From Gammaproteobacteria bacterium (GTDB lineage Bacteria > Pseudomonadota > Gammaproteobacteria > Burkholderiales > Sulfuricellaceae): DNA of 43,313 bases. This document shows, piece by piece, positions 7,505 to 15,744 of the stretch; the first letter of the stretch is position 1; the number at the start of each line of letters is the position of its first letter. Position numbers and translations under genes: made by a program. The notes under the pieces are model-generated. The model had not been told where the DNA came from. It saw only the letters and a program-made list of their open reading frames with translations, and did not search any database. The DNA lies in assembly GCA_018823025.1 (NCBI GenBank), contig JAHJJI010000080.1, positions 1 through 43,313 of the forward strand, written 5' to 3'.

Positions 7505-7985
7505 AGTTAATCAAGAGACCCATGGATCCGGACGTTTATTAATATAGAGACGGCCATTATTCGATCCCATCATGATGATTGTTAATATTATTCTTAATCA
7601 TCGGTCCGATTATTACGTTATGAAAAAGGAGACCGGAGACAGACACATTATGCTCCTGTTATGGGCGAGGCACTATGGGAACGAAGCTAAATGAATGTAG
7701 CGCCGGAGGCCGGTCAATGGCGGGAAAGTACCGAACAAGCGGCTGGGTGGCTGTTTTTCGTGGCATACCAGACCTTGGCGGGGGATCAGTGAAGGTCCGA
7801 AACTGGCACACTGCGGGAATTGCGTTTTACGAATTGACTGCCGTAAACCCGTCATTTATTGTCAATCAAACCCTAGCGAGGGCGACCGACCGCTGAGGCC
7901 GAGGAGCAGACCGTTGGCAAAGACTCGTTGGGATCGGTGGCCTGCGCTGCAGTGAATCGCCGTTGCGGCGACGCCCTTTCCGGAT
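7505..7985. other. Non-coding gap with an AT-rich segment and repeat copy 3
   Basis: Bases 7530-7620 are strongly AT-rich with several TTAATAT stretches, and the remainder carries repeat copy 3 (7805-7903, minus strand). A 73-codon plus-strand frame at 7675-7896 mostly translates the repeat and is not supported. An integrase gene would be expected here if this were a complete integron, and none is present. Confidence 0.65.
7805..7903 (-). repeat. Dispersed ~98-bp repeat, copy 3 (inverted)
   Basis: The reverse complement reads TCGGCCTCAGCGGTCGGTCG, then AATGACGGGTTTACGGCAG, then CCCGCAGTGTGCC, in the same order as copies 1 and 2. It is inverted relative to them, so the selO-rhodanese-cassette segment is bracketed by oppositely oriented copies. 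Confidence 0.7.
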
Positions 7986-9155
7986 TCACCTCGCGTTGAG
8001 CGCAAGCCTGATGCGATCCAGTGCCTCGACGATGATATGCCGCGGTGCGGCAATGTTGAGCCTCATGAATCCGCTGCCGCCTTCGCCGAATACCACTCCG
8101 GGACTCATGCCTACCCTGGCCTCATGCACGAAAAATTCCTGAAGTTGTCGGTCCGGCATGCCCAGCGCCCGGCAATCCAGCCATAACAGATAGGTGCCCT
8201 CGGGCTGCATCAGATGGATGGATGGCAGGTGACGAAGCAGATACGCGCTGACGAAATCCCGGGTTTGCTGGAGATAGGTAAGAAGCTTGTCCAGCCATTC
8301 CTCGCCTTCGCGGTAGGCCGCCTCGAAAGCGACGATGCTGAAGGGGTTGGCCGCGCTTACATGCAGCATGTCGAACGCTTTGCCGATGGCAGCGCGGTGC
8401 TCAGGATTCGGCACGATCAGCGCTGACAGTCCGAGCCCGGGAATATTGAAGGTTTTGCTCGGCGCCACGGCCGTGATGATATTGTTCCCGTTATCCGCAA
8501 GTGCGGCCAATGGGGCATGGTGAAAATCGGGGTAAACCAGGTCGGCATGGATTTCGTCGGACAGGACGATCAGGTCATGGCGACGGGCGATGCGCAGGAC
8601 TTCATCAAGTTCATCCCGGCGCCAGACGCGGCTGACCGGGTTGTGAGGCGAGCAAAATAGCAGCAGGCGCGCGCCCTGTGCGGCGCACTGCTCGAGATGG
8701 GCGAAGTCGATTTCGTAACGCCCGTTTTTGAGGCAGAGCGGATTGATGATCAGGCGCCGCCCGGTGTTGGCCACCGACGAAGCAAAGGGGAAATAGACCG
8801 GTGGCTGGATGATCACGCCCTCGCCGGGCTGGGCAAAGGCCAGGGCGGCCGCGTGCAGGGAGGGCACTACGCCCGGCGACATGAGTATCCATTCGCGCTG
8901 GATTTCCCAACCATGGCGTTTTTTCAACCAATAGATGAGCGCGTCGAACAAACTGTCCGGATAGACGGTGTAGCCGTAAACCGGGTGAGCTGCGCGCGCC
9001 GCGAGCGCAAGGGTAACCGCTTCCGGCGCGGCAAAATCCATATCGGCGACCCACAGCGGAATCACATCCCCGGTGCCGAAATAAGCCTCGCAGCCATCGT
9101 GCTTGAGCGCTGCCGTGCCGTTGCGCGGGATTTCATGGTCGAAATCGACACTCAC
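7986..9155 (-). CDS. ovoB: PLP-dependent C-S lyase of the PatB/MalY type, probable OvoB
   Basis: A 389-residue fold-type I PLP enzyme. K234 in A-P-S-K-T-F-N-I-P-G is the Schiff-base lysine, D200 pairs with the pyridine nitrogen, and N172 lies in the S-P-H-N-P motif; the N-terminal W-V-A-D-M-D block is typical of cystathionine beta-lyase PatB/MalY. GTG 9155 overlaps the ovoA stop codon (GTGA), so the two are translationally coupled. In ovothiol synthesis OvoA forms 5-histidylcysteine sulfoxide, and a PLP lyase (OvoB) cleaves it to 5-thiohistidine, pyruvate and ammonia. The coupling makes OvoB the likely role, though a general cysteine-conjugate lyase cannot be excluded. Confidence 0.85.
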   Translation of the reverse strand: MSVDFDHEIPRNGTAALKHDGCEAYFGTGDVIPLWVADMDFAAPEAVTLALAARAAHPVYGYTVYPDSLFDALIYWLKKRHGWEIQREWILMSPGVVPSLHAAALAFAQPGEGVIIQPPVYFPFASSVANTGRRLIINPLCLKNGRYEIDFAHLEQCAAQGARLLLFCSPHNPVSRVWRRDELDEVLRIARRHDLIVLSDEIHADLVYPDFHHAPLAALADNGNNIITAVAPSKTFNIPGLGLSALIVPNPEHRAAIGKAFDMLHVSAANPFSIVAFEAAYREGEEWLDKLLTYLQQTRDFVSAYLLRHLPSIHLMQPEGTYLLWLDCRALGMPDRQLQEFFVHEARVGMSPGVVFGEGGSGFMRLNIAAPRHIIVEALDRIRLALNAR

Positions 9156-11248
9156 GCGATGCGTTCCCAGATCGTCACTTCCGACAGCGTATGCTGGAAT
9201 TTGCGCCTGGTTTCGCGGATCACGAAGGGCACTTCCAGCGGCCCGTCGATCAGGCGGAAGTGCTTTCCGAGCAAGCTCTTCAGCCCGTCAAACGTACTGA
9301 AATTCTCGCCGTCCTTCTTGTAGCCGCCGACCCATTCTTCGCGTCGGGTATGCTCTTCCAGCCAGGTATAGGGGGAGGCGATCAACAAAATTCCGCCCGG
9401 ATTCAGGCGCTCGTGCACCGTTGTCAGGAATTTCGCCGGGCTGTACAGGCGGTCGATCAGGTTGGCGGCAAGAATCAGGTCGTAGCCCGCGAACAGGGGC
9501 TTGAGGTTGCAGGCGTCACCCTGGAAAAACGCCACTTTCTTCCTGGTTTCATCCAGGCCTAGATCGGCAAGCGTGCGTTCCTTGTAAGAGACGAGTTCGC
9601 CCTCGTCAGCCAGGGTATAACGCAGCACGCCCTGTTCGGCAAGCTGGACACCCAGTCCGATGAAGCGGGCCGAAAAATCGATGCCCGTGACTTGATCGAA
9701 ATGACGAGCCAGTTCGAAACTGGCGCGCCCGGTCGCGCAGCCCAGGTCCAGTGCCTTGAGTGCCGGTTTGTCACTCATCGCCCGGATGGCGAGCCGTGCC
9801 AGTGCCTGGGGAAAATTGGGCACACCGAAATACGTATCCCCGTAGTGGAATTCGGCATATTCGGAAAGCAGTTTGTCGGTTTCGTAAGTGGATGACTGCG
9901 ATAAGGCAGGGGATGCGGCTACTACGTAACGGAATCCGGCATGCTGGAAAAAGTGGCGGCGGAAGGCATAGCGTGAGCCGGGCAGGGCTTCATTCCCGCA
10001 GGAAATCCAGGAGCCGCCCTTGATCAGATTGTGACGCCCATCGAAGGTGGGCGTAGTGAAATCGTCATAGATGGGATGCACTTCGAAACCGTCGAACGGA
10101 TAGATCGGGGTTTCCGTCCATTGCCAGGCATTGCCGATCACGTCGTAGAGTTCACCATGGCGAAAATCGGTGACTGGGCAAGGGGACGCGTAGTGATCCA
10201 GATGGATATTGGCCTCAACTTGACCAGACGATAGCCCGGAAAAATCGTAAAGACGATGCCATTCGTCCTCTGTGGGCAGCCGCACAGGCTGGCCGCTCTG
10301 GTCTTTTTTCCAGTTGCAGAAGGCCTTGGCCTCGTGATAGTTCACTTCGACCGGCCAGTCCCAAGGCATGGGGGTTTCTTCGGCCAGCAGCCGCAGCCGC
10401 CATTCGCTCTCGTTCCTGATCCAGAAAGTCGGATGGACGGCCTGCGTATAATTTTTCCAGGCACGGCCCTCTTCCTCCCAGAATCGTTCGTCAGCGTAAG
10501 CATAGGCCTCGACGAAGCCGAGAAATTCCCGGTTGCTCACCAGATGGCGGCTGGCCCGGAACGCCGGAATTTCCGCCACATGATGGCCGTATTCATTGTC
10601 CCATCCGTAGAGCGGGTCGTTCTTGTTCTTGCCCAGCTGCACCACGCCCGCCGGTACATCCACCAGGCGGTTTTGCGGCGCGTTTCCGCTGTGGCGGCAG
10701 GGAGGCCATGCCGGGTGGGGTGCGACGTACTTCAGCGCATGCTGGCGCATCAGTACGGAAGAAGTTTCCAGGTGAATCCGCTCGTGTTCGATGCCCATCA
10801 GGATCGTCCACCAGGGATGGTGCCAGTCTATCGGCAACGCGAGGGGGGTGTTCTGGATGAGCTGGCCGACTGCTGTCCTCACGGCTTTCCGGTATGCCCT
10901 GACTTCGTCGACTCCGGGCCAAGTGTAGTGGGCCTCGCTGAGATCGTCCCAGCTCATTTCATCGACGCCCACGGCGAACAGGGATTCGAATTTCGGGTTG
11001 ATCCTGTCCTTGAGCAGTCCGGCAAGGATCAGTTTATTGATAAAAAAGGTCGCGGTATGGCCCAGATAAAAAATCAGGGGGTGACGCAGCGGGATCGGTT
11101 TCTTGTAATAGGCCTCGTCGCTGGCGAGCACTTCGAATAGCTGTTCGTAGCGGTCGTACGTGGCATGAAAATAGTCCCGTATCTCCCGCCGCTTCAGTTC
11201 GACGTCGTTGCCAGTCAGTAAAGGTGATCGAGTAAATGTAGGCTTCAT
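9152..11248 (-). CDS. ovoA: 5-histidylcysteine sulfoxide synthase / mercaptohistidine N-methyltransferase
   Basis: A 698-residue cytoplasmic enzyme with the three-part OvoA layout. The N-terminal DinB-like helical domain carries the non-haem iron site H155-x3-H159-x-E161 (also H64 in Y-L-G-H-T). A formylglycine-generating-enzyme-like sulfoxide synthase domain spans about residues 185-445. The C-terminal SAM methyltransferase has A-L-D-L-G-C-A-T-G near residue 495. OvoA couples histidine and cysteine with oxygen and, through its last domain, methylates the imidazole of 5-thiohistidine to give ovothiol A, a low-molecular-weight redox thiol. Full length is present with no break. ATG 11248 has AGGA at suitable spacing. 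It heads the ovoA-ovoB unit and diverges from the FKBP gene. Confidence 0.93.
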   Translation of the reverse strand: MKPTFTRSPLLTGNDVELKRREIRDYFHATYDRYEQLFEVLASDEAYYKKPIPLRHPLIFYLGHTATFFINKLILAGLLKDRINPKFESLFAVGVDEMSWDDLSEAHYTWPGVDEVRAYRKAVRTAVGQLIQNTPLALPIDWHHPWWTILMGIEHERIHLETSSVLMRQHALKYVAPHPAWPPCRHSGNAPQNRLVDVPAGVVQLGKNKNDPLYGWDNEYGHHVAEIPAFRASRHLVSNREFLGFVEAYAYADERFWEEEGRAWKNYTQAVHPTFWIRNESEWRLRLLAEETPMPWDWPVEVNYHEAKAFCNWKKDQSGQPVRLPTEDEWHRLYDFSGLSSGQVEANIHLDHYASPCPVTDFRHGELYDVIGNAWQWTETPIYPFDGFEVHPIYDDFTTPTFDGRHNLIKGGSWISCGNEALPGSRYAFRRHFFQHAGFRYVVAASPALSQSSTYETDKLLSEYAEFHYGDTYFGVPNFPQALARLAIRAMSDKPALKALDLGCATGRASFELARHFDQVTGIDFSARFIGLGVQLAEQGVLRYTLADEGELVSYKERTLADLGLDETRKKVAFFQGDACNLKPLFAGYDLILAANLIDRLYSPAKFLTTVHERLNPGGILLIASPYTWLEEHTRREEWVGGYKKDGENFSTFDGLKSLLGKHFRLIDGPLEVPFVIRETRRKFQHTLSEVTIWERIA

Positions 11249-11402
11249 GCTGTCCTGATGGTTATGCGTATGTTCGAATTCTAGCAGGAATGGAAATTGG
11301 TACTTTACCTCGGTGGCTAAGCCCCATTCAGAGAATCTGAAAATTTGCGCGACTCAGGGAAATCGTGGATCATTCGGCAACCCTGATTCTTGGAGTATTG
11401 CC

Positions 11403-11834
11403 GTGAAAACTGTATTTGCCATTCTGCTCGTCATTGCCTCCATACCTGCCTGGGCCCAGTCCGATGTGGCAGCGAACGCCGCCAGGGAAGCGGGGGCGGT
11501 CGTCACCGATAGCGGGCTCGTTTTCTTGTCCCAGAATGATGGGGTCGGCGCTAGCCCCGCCGCAAGCGATTCTGTGAAGGTGCACTACAAGGGAACACTG
11601 CCCGACGGCAAGGAGTTCGACAGTTCGTACAAACGTGGCCAGCCGGCTGAGTTTCCGCTGAACCGCGTGATCAAGTGCTGGACTGAGGGCGTGCAGCGCA
11701 TGAAGGTCGGCGGCAAGGCGAAGCTGGTTTGCCCGCCGGCTATCGCCTACGGTGAGCGGGGGGTGAGCGGCTTGATTCCGCCCAACTCAACGTTGCTGTT
11801 CGAAATCGAGTTGCTGGGTATAACACGCCGGTAG
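11403..11834 (+). CDS. Periplasmic FKBP-type peptidyl-prolyl isomerase
   Basis: A 143-residue secreted prolyl isomerase. A Sec signal peptide (hydrophobic core about residues 4-15, cleavage after A-W-A) precedes a single FKBP domain: VKVHYKGTLPDGKEFDSSY, then RVIKCWTEGVQRMKVGGKA, then PPAIAYGERG and IPPNSTLLFEIELLGI. These contain the usual FKBP hydrophobic pocket residues. It accelerates proline isomerisation during folding of exported proteins. The family is often named FkpA or FklB; without the helical dimerisation domain it resembles minimal FKBPs. GTG 11403 is selected because it begins directly at the signal peptide and has GGAG upstream; a longer in-frame ATG at 11313 would add 30 non-signal residues. 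Confidence 0.88.
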   Translation: MKTVFAILLVIASIPAWAQSDVAANAAREAGAVVTDSGLVFLSQNDGVGASPAASDSVKVHYKGTLPDGKEFDSSYKRGQPAEFPLNRVIKCWTEGVQRMKVGGKAKLVCPPAIAYGERGVSGLIPPNSTLLFEIELLGITRR

Positions 11835-11860
11835 GGCGGTACGCTCTGATGGCTGCAAGC

Positions 11861-11882
11861 GGGCCAAGCGCTGGCTTGGCCC
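11861..11882. terminator. Hairpin between convergent FKBP and cysG genes
   Basis: GGGCCAAGC / GCTTGGCCC forms a perfect 9-bp stem with a 4-base loop midway between the two convergent stop codons. There is no T-tract on either strand, so it is a candidate transcript-end hairpin rather than a canonical intrinsic terminator. Confidence 0.5.
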
Positions 11883-11891
11883 ACGCAATCC

Positions 11892-13322
11892 CTAATCGTC
11901 GTTGTTTTGTACGAAGTCGGAACCGCCCTCTATCGGTTGCGGCTTGAACCAGGCAAGCTTGTCCTGCAGTTTCACCACTTCACCGACGATGATCAGGGTG
12001 GGTGGTTTCATGTGTGCATTGGCGGCGAGTTCGGGCAGGGTTGCCAATGTGCCGGTGACCACTTTCTGCTGGTAGGTGGTGCCCTGTTGCACGATAGCGG
12101 CCGGCGTGGTGATCGGCAGACCGTGGGCAACCAGTTCCTCGCATAGCGTCGGCAGCCCCATCAACCCCATGTAGATGACGATAGTCTGGTTGGTTTTGGC
12201 GATGCCGGTGAGGTCGATGTTGACGCTGCCATTCTTCAGGTGCCCGGTGACGAACACGCAGGATTGCGCATAATCGCGGTGGGTCAGCGGAATGCCGGCA
12301 TAGGATGAAACGCCGGTGGCGGCGGTGATGCCGGGGACGACCTGAAACGGGATGCCGTGAGCCGCCAGGGTCTCGATTTCCTCACCGCCGCGGCCGAATA
12401 CGAATGGGTCGCCGCCTTTCAGTCGCACGACGCGCTTGCCTTCCTGGGCCAGCTTGACCAGCAGCTCGTTGATATTTTCCTGACGCATGGCGTGGTCGGC
12501 GCGTTTTTTACCGACATAGATGCGTTCGGCATCGCGTCGCACCAGTTCCAGTACTGCGGGGGAAACCAGGTTGTCGTAGACCACTACGTCGGCTTGCTGC
12601 ATCAGTTGCAGGGCGCGGAAGGTGAGCAGGTCAGGGTTGCCAGGGCCGCCGCCGACCAGGTAGACCTCGCCACTTGGGGGGGTGGTATCGTTCGCGTCGC
12701 TGGCCAGAGCTTTTTCCAGCAGAGCTCGGGCAGATTTATCCTTGCCCGCAAGCACCATGTCGGCCACCGGACCCTGCAATATTTTTTCCCAGAAAATGCG
12801 GCGCTTGGCAGGCTGGATACGATCTTTTACCTGGTCGCGGAAACTTGCCGCAAACTGTGCCAGTCGCCCGTAAGCCGCCGGAATAAAGGTTTCCAGCTTG
12901 GCGCGCATGACGCGTGCCAGCACTGGCGAAGTGCCGCCGCTGGAAATCGCGATGACCAGCGGCGAGCGGTCGATCACCGAGGGCATGATGAAGGAGCACA
13001 AATCAGGGTTGTCCACCACGTTGACCGGGATCCGCAGCTTTTTCGCGGCCACGGAAACCTGTTCGTTGGCAGCGCGGTCATTGGTGGCGGCAATCACCAG
13101 AATGGCTGTACCGAGGTGTTCGGGGCGGAATTTTTCTGCGATATGGGTAATTTTCCCTGTATCGGCCAGCTCTTTCAGGGTGTCGGTCAGCTCGGGTGAG
13201 ACGACGGTGACGAGTCCGCCGGACTGCATCAGCATCCCCCCTTTGCGCGTTGCCACTTCGCCACCGCCGACGACCAGGCAAGGCTTGTTTTTGATGTCGA
13301 AAAAAACCGGGAAAAAATCCAT
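11892..13322 (-). CDS. cysG: Siroheme synthase (trifunctional CysG)
   Basis: A 476-residue fusion. Residues 1-200 are the precorrin-2 dehydrogenase/sirohydrochlorin ferrochelatase half, with the NAD-binding loop V-V-G-G-G-E-V-A-T-R-K and the S-S-G-G-T-S-P-V-L-A-R block that holds the catalytic Ser/Asp region. From about residue 218 onward is uroporphyrinogen III methyltransferase, with VYLVGGGPGNPDLLT, VVRLKGGDPFVFGRGGEE and GITAATG. Together they convert uroporphyrinogen III to sirohaem. In denitrifiers the same early intermediates feed haem d1, the cofactor of NirS encoded further on. It follows the response regulator by 29 bp on the same strand, so it is probably co-transcribed with the NarX/NarL-like pair. 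Confidence 0.94.
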   Translation of the reverse strand: MDFFPVFFDIKNKPCLVVGGGEVATRKGGMLMQSGGLVTVVSPELTDTLKELADTGKITHIAEKFRPEHLGTAILVIAATNDRAANEQVSVAAKKLRIPVNVVDNPDLCSFIMPSVIDRSPLVIAISSGGTSPVLARVMRAKLETFIPAAYGRLAQFAASFRDQVKDRIQPAKRRIFWEKILQGPVADMVLAGKDKSARALLEKALASDANDTTPPSGEVYLVGGGPGNPDLLTFRALQLMQQADVVVYDNLVSPAVLELVRRDAERIYVGKKRADHAMRQENINELLVKLAQEGKRVVRLKGGDPFVFGRGGEEIETLAAHGIPFQVVPGITAATGVSSYAGIPLTHRDYAQSCVFVTGHLKNGSVNIDLTGIAKTNQTIVIYMGLMGLPTLCEELVAHGLPITTPAAIVQQGTTYQQKVVTGTLATLPELAANAHMKPPTLIIVGEVVKLQDKLAWFKPQPIEGGSDFVQNNDD

Positions 13323-13351
13323 ATCGTGATCCGTTAGTTGAGGTAAGGCGG

Positions 13352-14029
13352 TTAGCTGGTGAGCTGGCCGCTGTTTTGGTTGCTGAGTTTGTGCTCGACA
13401 GCGAAGACGGCTGCTTCAACGCGCGAAGTCAGGTTGAGTTTGGCAAGAATGTGGCGCACGTGCAACTTGACGGTATCGTGGCTGATGTCGAGTGCGCGGG
13501 CAATCACCTTGTTGCTTTCACCCAGCGCCAGATGGGTGAGGATTTCGCGTTCGCGCTGGGTCAGCGAATCGAGCATCGAAGCCGAAGAGCTGGCTGGCTG
13601 GTCGTTTTGCAGTAGCTTGACCAGCTTCATGGTCATCGCGGGGGCCACTACGGTTTCGCCGCGTGAGGCGCGCAGGATCGCATCCACTACGTCGTCCGGT
13701 TCCATGTCCTTGAGCAGATAGCCGCGGGCACCGGCACGCAATACATTGGAGAGGTCCTCCTCGGCGTTGCTGACCGTGAGCATCAGGGTGGGGGTGGTAA
13801 ACCCCTCCTGGCGCAGCTGGCGGAACAGGGTCAGGCCGTCGAGCGGCGGCATGTGCAGATCCATCACCAGTACGTCGGGCTGCTGCTCGGTCAATAGGCG
13901 GCGCACCTCGTCCGGATTGCCGGTGACGCCCACCACCTTGATGCTGCCGCGCTGCTCCAGGAGTTCGGCCAGACCCATGCGGAACAGGGTATGGTCGTCG
14001 ACCAGCATGACGCGAATCGGGTCGCTCAT
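13352..14029 (-). CDS. NarL/FixJ-family response regulator
   Basis: A 225-residue two-domain regulator. The receiver (residues 1-120) has the acidic pair D11-D12, the phospho-acceptor D57 in V-M-D-L-H-M-P, and K107 in Y-L-L-K-D. The C-terminal GerE/LuxR helix-turn-helix (about 150-215) contains LTQREREILTHLALGESNKVIA and the recognition helix S-H-D-T-V-K-L-H-V-R. The order and sequence closely resemble NarL/NarP. It probably receives phosphate from the adjacent GAF histidine kinase and regulates nitrogen-oxide respiration (inference from resemblance and neighbourhood). A 238-bp gap separates it from the kinase, larger than usual for a coupled pair, so it may also have its own promoter. Confidence 0.9.
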   Translation of the reverse strand: MSDPIRVMLVDDHTLFRMGLAELLEQRGSIKVVGVTGNPDEVRRLLTEQQPDVLVMDLHMPPLDGLTLFRQLRQEGFTTPTLMLTVSNAEEDLSNVLRAGARGYLLKDMEPDDVVDAILRASRGETVVAPAMTMKLVKLLQNDQPASSSASMLDSLTQREREILTHLALGESNKVIARALDISHDTVKLHVRHILAKLNLTSRVEAAVFAVEHKLSNQNSGQLTS

Positions 14030-14267
14030 CCTGGAAACCTCAGTTGGACGGGATGGAGTGTGCGGTTATGGGGGTGCAGGGCAAGGCACAACGACGCGGA
14101 ATGGTTGTTCCATTCCAAGGAGTTGTAACGCCGCCATGCGCCGTCAGAACCGTGCAATCTACCCCGTAGCATACTTACCCAACCGGTGAGGCGGAAAAAC
14201 AACGTAAAAGCCATTTTAATCATTGGACTATGCATTCCAAATAAGCGGTCAACTGAGGTTTTCAGGA

Positions 14268-15482
14268 TCATAGGCTATCCTCCCGATGTCCGGCGGAGAC
14301 CGGGAAACTCAGGGTTACCCGGGTACCTGCTTTGTCTCCCGGGGTGACGGTCACTTCGGCGTTCAAGTGTTTGGCCCGTTCGCGCATGATGTTGAGGCCC
14401 AGGTGCATGCCGCTGTCAGTGTTAACTTTGCCGGTGATGCCGATGCCGTTATCCTCGACGCTGATGACGTAACGGCTTTGCCTGATCTCGACCGCCAGGC
14501 TTACGTGGTTGGCGCGGGAATGTTTGGATACGTTGTTCAGCGCTTCCCGCACGATGTGGTAGACCTGGACCTCCTGGTCGGGGCTGAGGTTGATGTCGGG
14601 TGCGTGGTTGATGAAATCGATGGTGATGCCGGTCTTGTCGTAAAAATTACCAACGATATCGTACAGTGCCGGCAGCAAGCCACGCGGGTCCATGCGGTTG
14701 CGAAACTGGGTGAGTAACTCGCGCAATTCAGCATAGGCGGAATCCAGCGCCTGACCGAGATCGTTGACGTATTTGTTGGAGCGCGCCTCGTCGCGGTTCG
14801 CCACGGCGTCGCGCAACAGCGGCAGGCGCATTTTCATGTAGGCCATGGTTTGGGCGAGCGAGTCATGCAGTTCGTTGGCCAACATCTGACGTTCGTTGGT
14901 CAGACTGATGCGCAGATTTTCCCGCGTCAACCTGGCATTTTCCAGCGCCATGCCGAGGTGTTCGCTGATCGATTGAAATAGCAGCGATACGTCCTCCGGT
15001 ACCGGGCTGTCGGTGGCCATGAACAGGTTGTATACCCCCAGCATCTTGCCCTGATAGCGCAATGGTACCGCTACTACGCGCAGGCATTGCTTGCCGAAGT
15101 AGCCGTGGGCGGTGCGCTCTTCGCAAGCTTTCAGGTCGGTGCTGTTGTGTGCGGTATGCGCGCGCGCGGCTTCGCCGCAGACACCGCAATCGACAGGGAT
15201 ATAGCGCTCCTGTTCGAGCACCTCTGGAGGAAGCCCGAGCGCACCTACCAGACGCAGATAAAGGCCATCTGCGGTCAATACCCGTACCGCGCCGGCATCC
15301 GCGCCGGCGAGCTTGACCATGGTGCCGAGAAAGCGTTCCAGCAAAGAGTCCAGATTGTTGTCGCTGGACAGGCTGCTGGTAATTTCGGATAAAACCCGCA
15401 GCGCAGGGATCTTGTAGGTTCCGTGGGCTGAGGCTTTAATTGCACTGGAGGGGGCGGCTTGAACGCCAGCTTCCTGATTCAT
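14268..15482 (-). CDS. Soluble GAF-domain sensor histidine kinase, NarX-like
   Basis: A 404-residue kinase without membrane segments. A GAF domain (about residues 35-185) carries a cysteine set C99-G-V-C102 ... C120 ... C133. It is followed by a HisKA_3 dimerisation helix with the phospho-accepting H206 in N-E-L-H-D-S-L-A-Q and a HATPase domain (N-box REALNNVSKHS, G-box VEDNGIGI). The kinase half resembles NarX/NarQ/NreB. The lack of a periplasmic nitrate-binding region means it senses a cytoplasmic signal, possibly redox or oxygen through the cysteines (inference). ATG 15482 has AGGAAA at good spacing; the frame extends 20 codons further upstream without a ribosome binding site. Its partner is the NarL-like regulator next door. 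Confidence 0.88.
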   Translation of the reverse strand: MNQEAGVQAAPSSAIKASAHGTYKIPALRVLSEITSSLSSDNNLDSLLERFLGTMVKLAGADAGAVRVLTADGLYLRLVGALGLPPEVLEQERYIPVDCGVCGEAARAHTAHNSTDLKACEERTAHGYFGKQCLRVVAVPLRYQGKMLGVYNLFMATDSPVPEDVSLLFQSISEHLGMALENARLTRENLRISLTNERQMLANELHDSLAQTMAYMKMRLPLLRDAVANRDEARSNKYVNDLGQALDSAYAELRELLTQFRNRMDPRGLLPALYDIVGNFYDKTGITIDFINHAPDINLSPDQEVQVYHIVREALNNVSKHSRANHVSLAVEIRQSRYVISVEDNGIGITGKVNTDSGMHLGLNIMRERAKHLNAEVTVTPGDKAGTRVTLSFPVSAGHREDSL

Positions 15483-15674
15483 TGGGTTTCCTGAATAACG
15501 CACTGGCTGCCTTGCAACCGGGGGGTCTATTGTAGCCAGCATTTGGACAAAAACAAATGCTAGTTAATTGTAGAGAGCACGGGTGTTTGGTGCAATGACT
15601 GCAGACCTGGAGAATGAATTCGGGAACAGGTTTCGCGTCGCTTGGTTAGCGGCCAGATCAAAGCTCAATATCCT

Positions 15675-15731
15675 GCCGCCTGCCCTCATTCCAACCTTCT
15701 TCCGGTGGGAGTCGGTTGGAATGAGGGCGGC
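15675..15731. terminator. Large hairpin downstream of the chemotaxis receptor gene
   Basis: A 15-bp perfect inverted repeat, GCCCTCATTCCAACC / GGTTGGAATGAGGGC, is extended by GCCGCC/GGC past one bulged base. On the plus strand it is followed by a T-rich run (CTTGTTTTAATTT). It lies 14 bases after the receptor stop codon, between two minus-strand genes, and could end transcription of the receptor gene. Confidence 0.6.
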
Positions 15732-15744
15732 TTGTTTTAATTTG

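Noticed and set aside
7505-7620. AT-rich segment considered as an integron attI site with promoter
   Set aside because: Only the GTTGGGC core is recognisable. No integrase gene or binding-site pair was found, so the attI call is unsupported.
7675-7896. A 73-codon plus-strand frame in the gap upstream of the cassette array
   Set aside because: About a third of it translates the reverse of the dispersed repeat. It has no clear ribosome binding site and no recognisable domain, and it is not an integrase.
2180-7903. Three dispersed repeat copies considered as a CRISPR array or IS ends
   Set aside because: They are kilobases apart, too divergent and not regularly spaced for CRISPR. No transposase lies between them, and no terminal inverted repeats within each copy were seen.
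14030-14267. The gap between kinase and response regulator checked for NarL heptamers or a small gene
   Set aside because: A short GGAATGG/CCATTCC stem is present at 14098-14116, but no convincing heptamer pair, terminator or coding frame.
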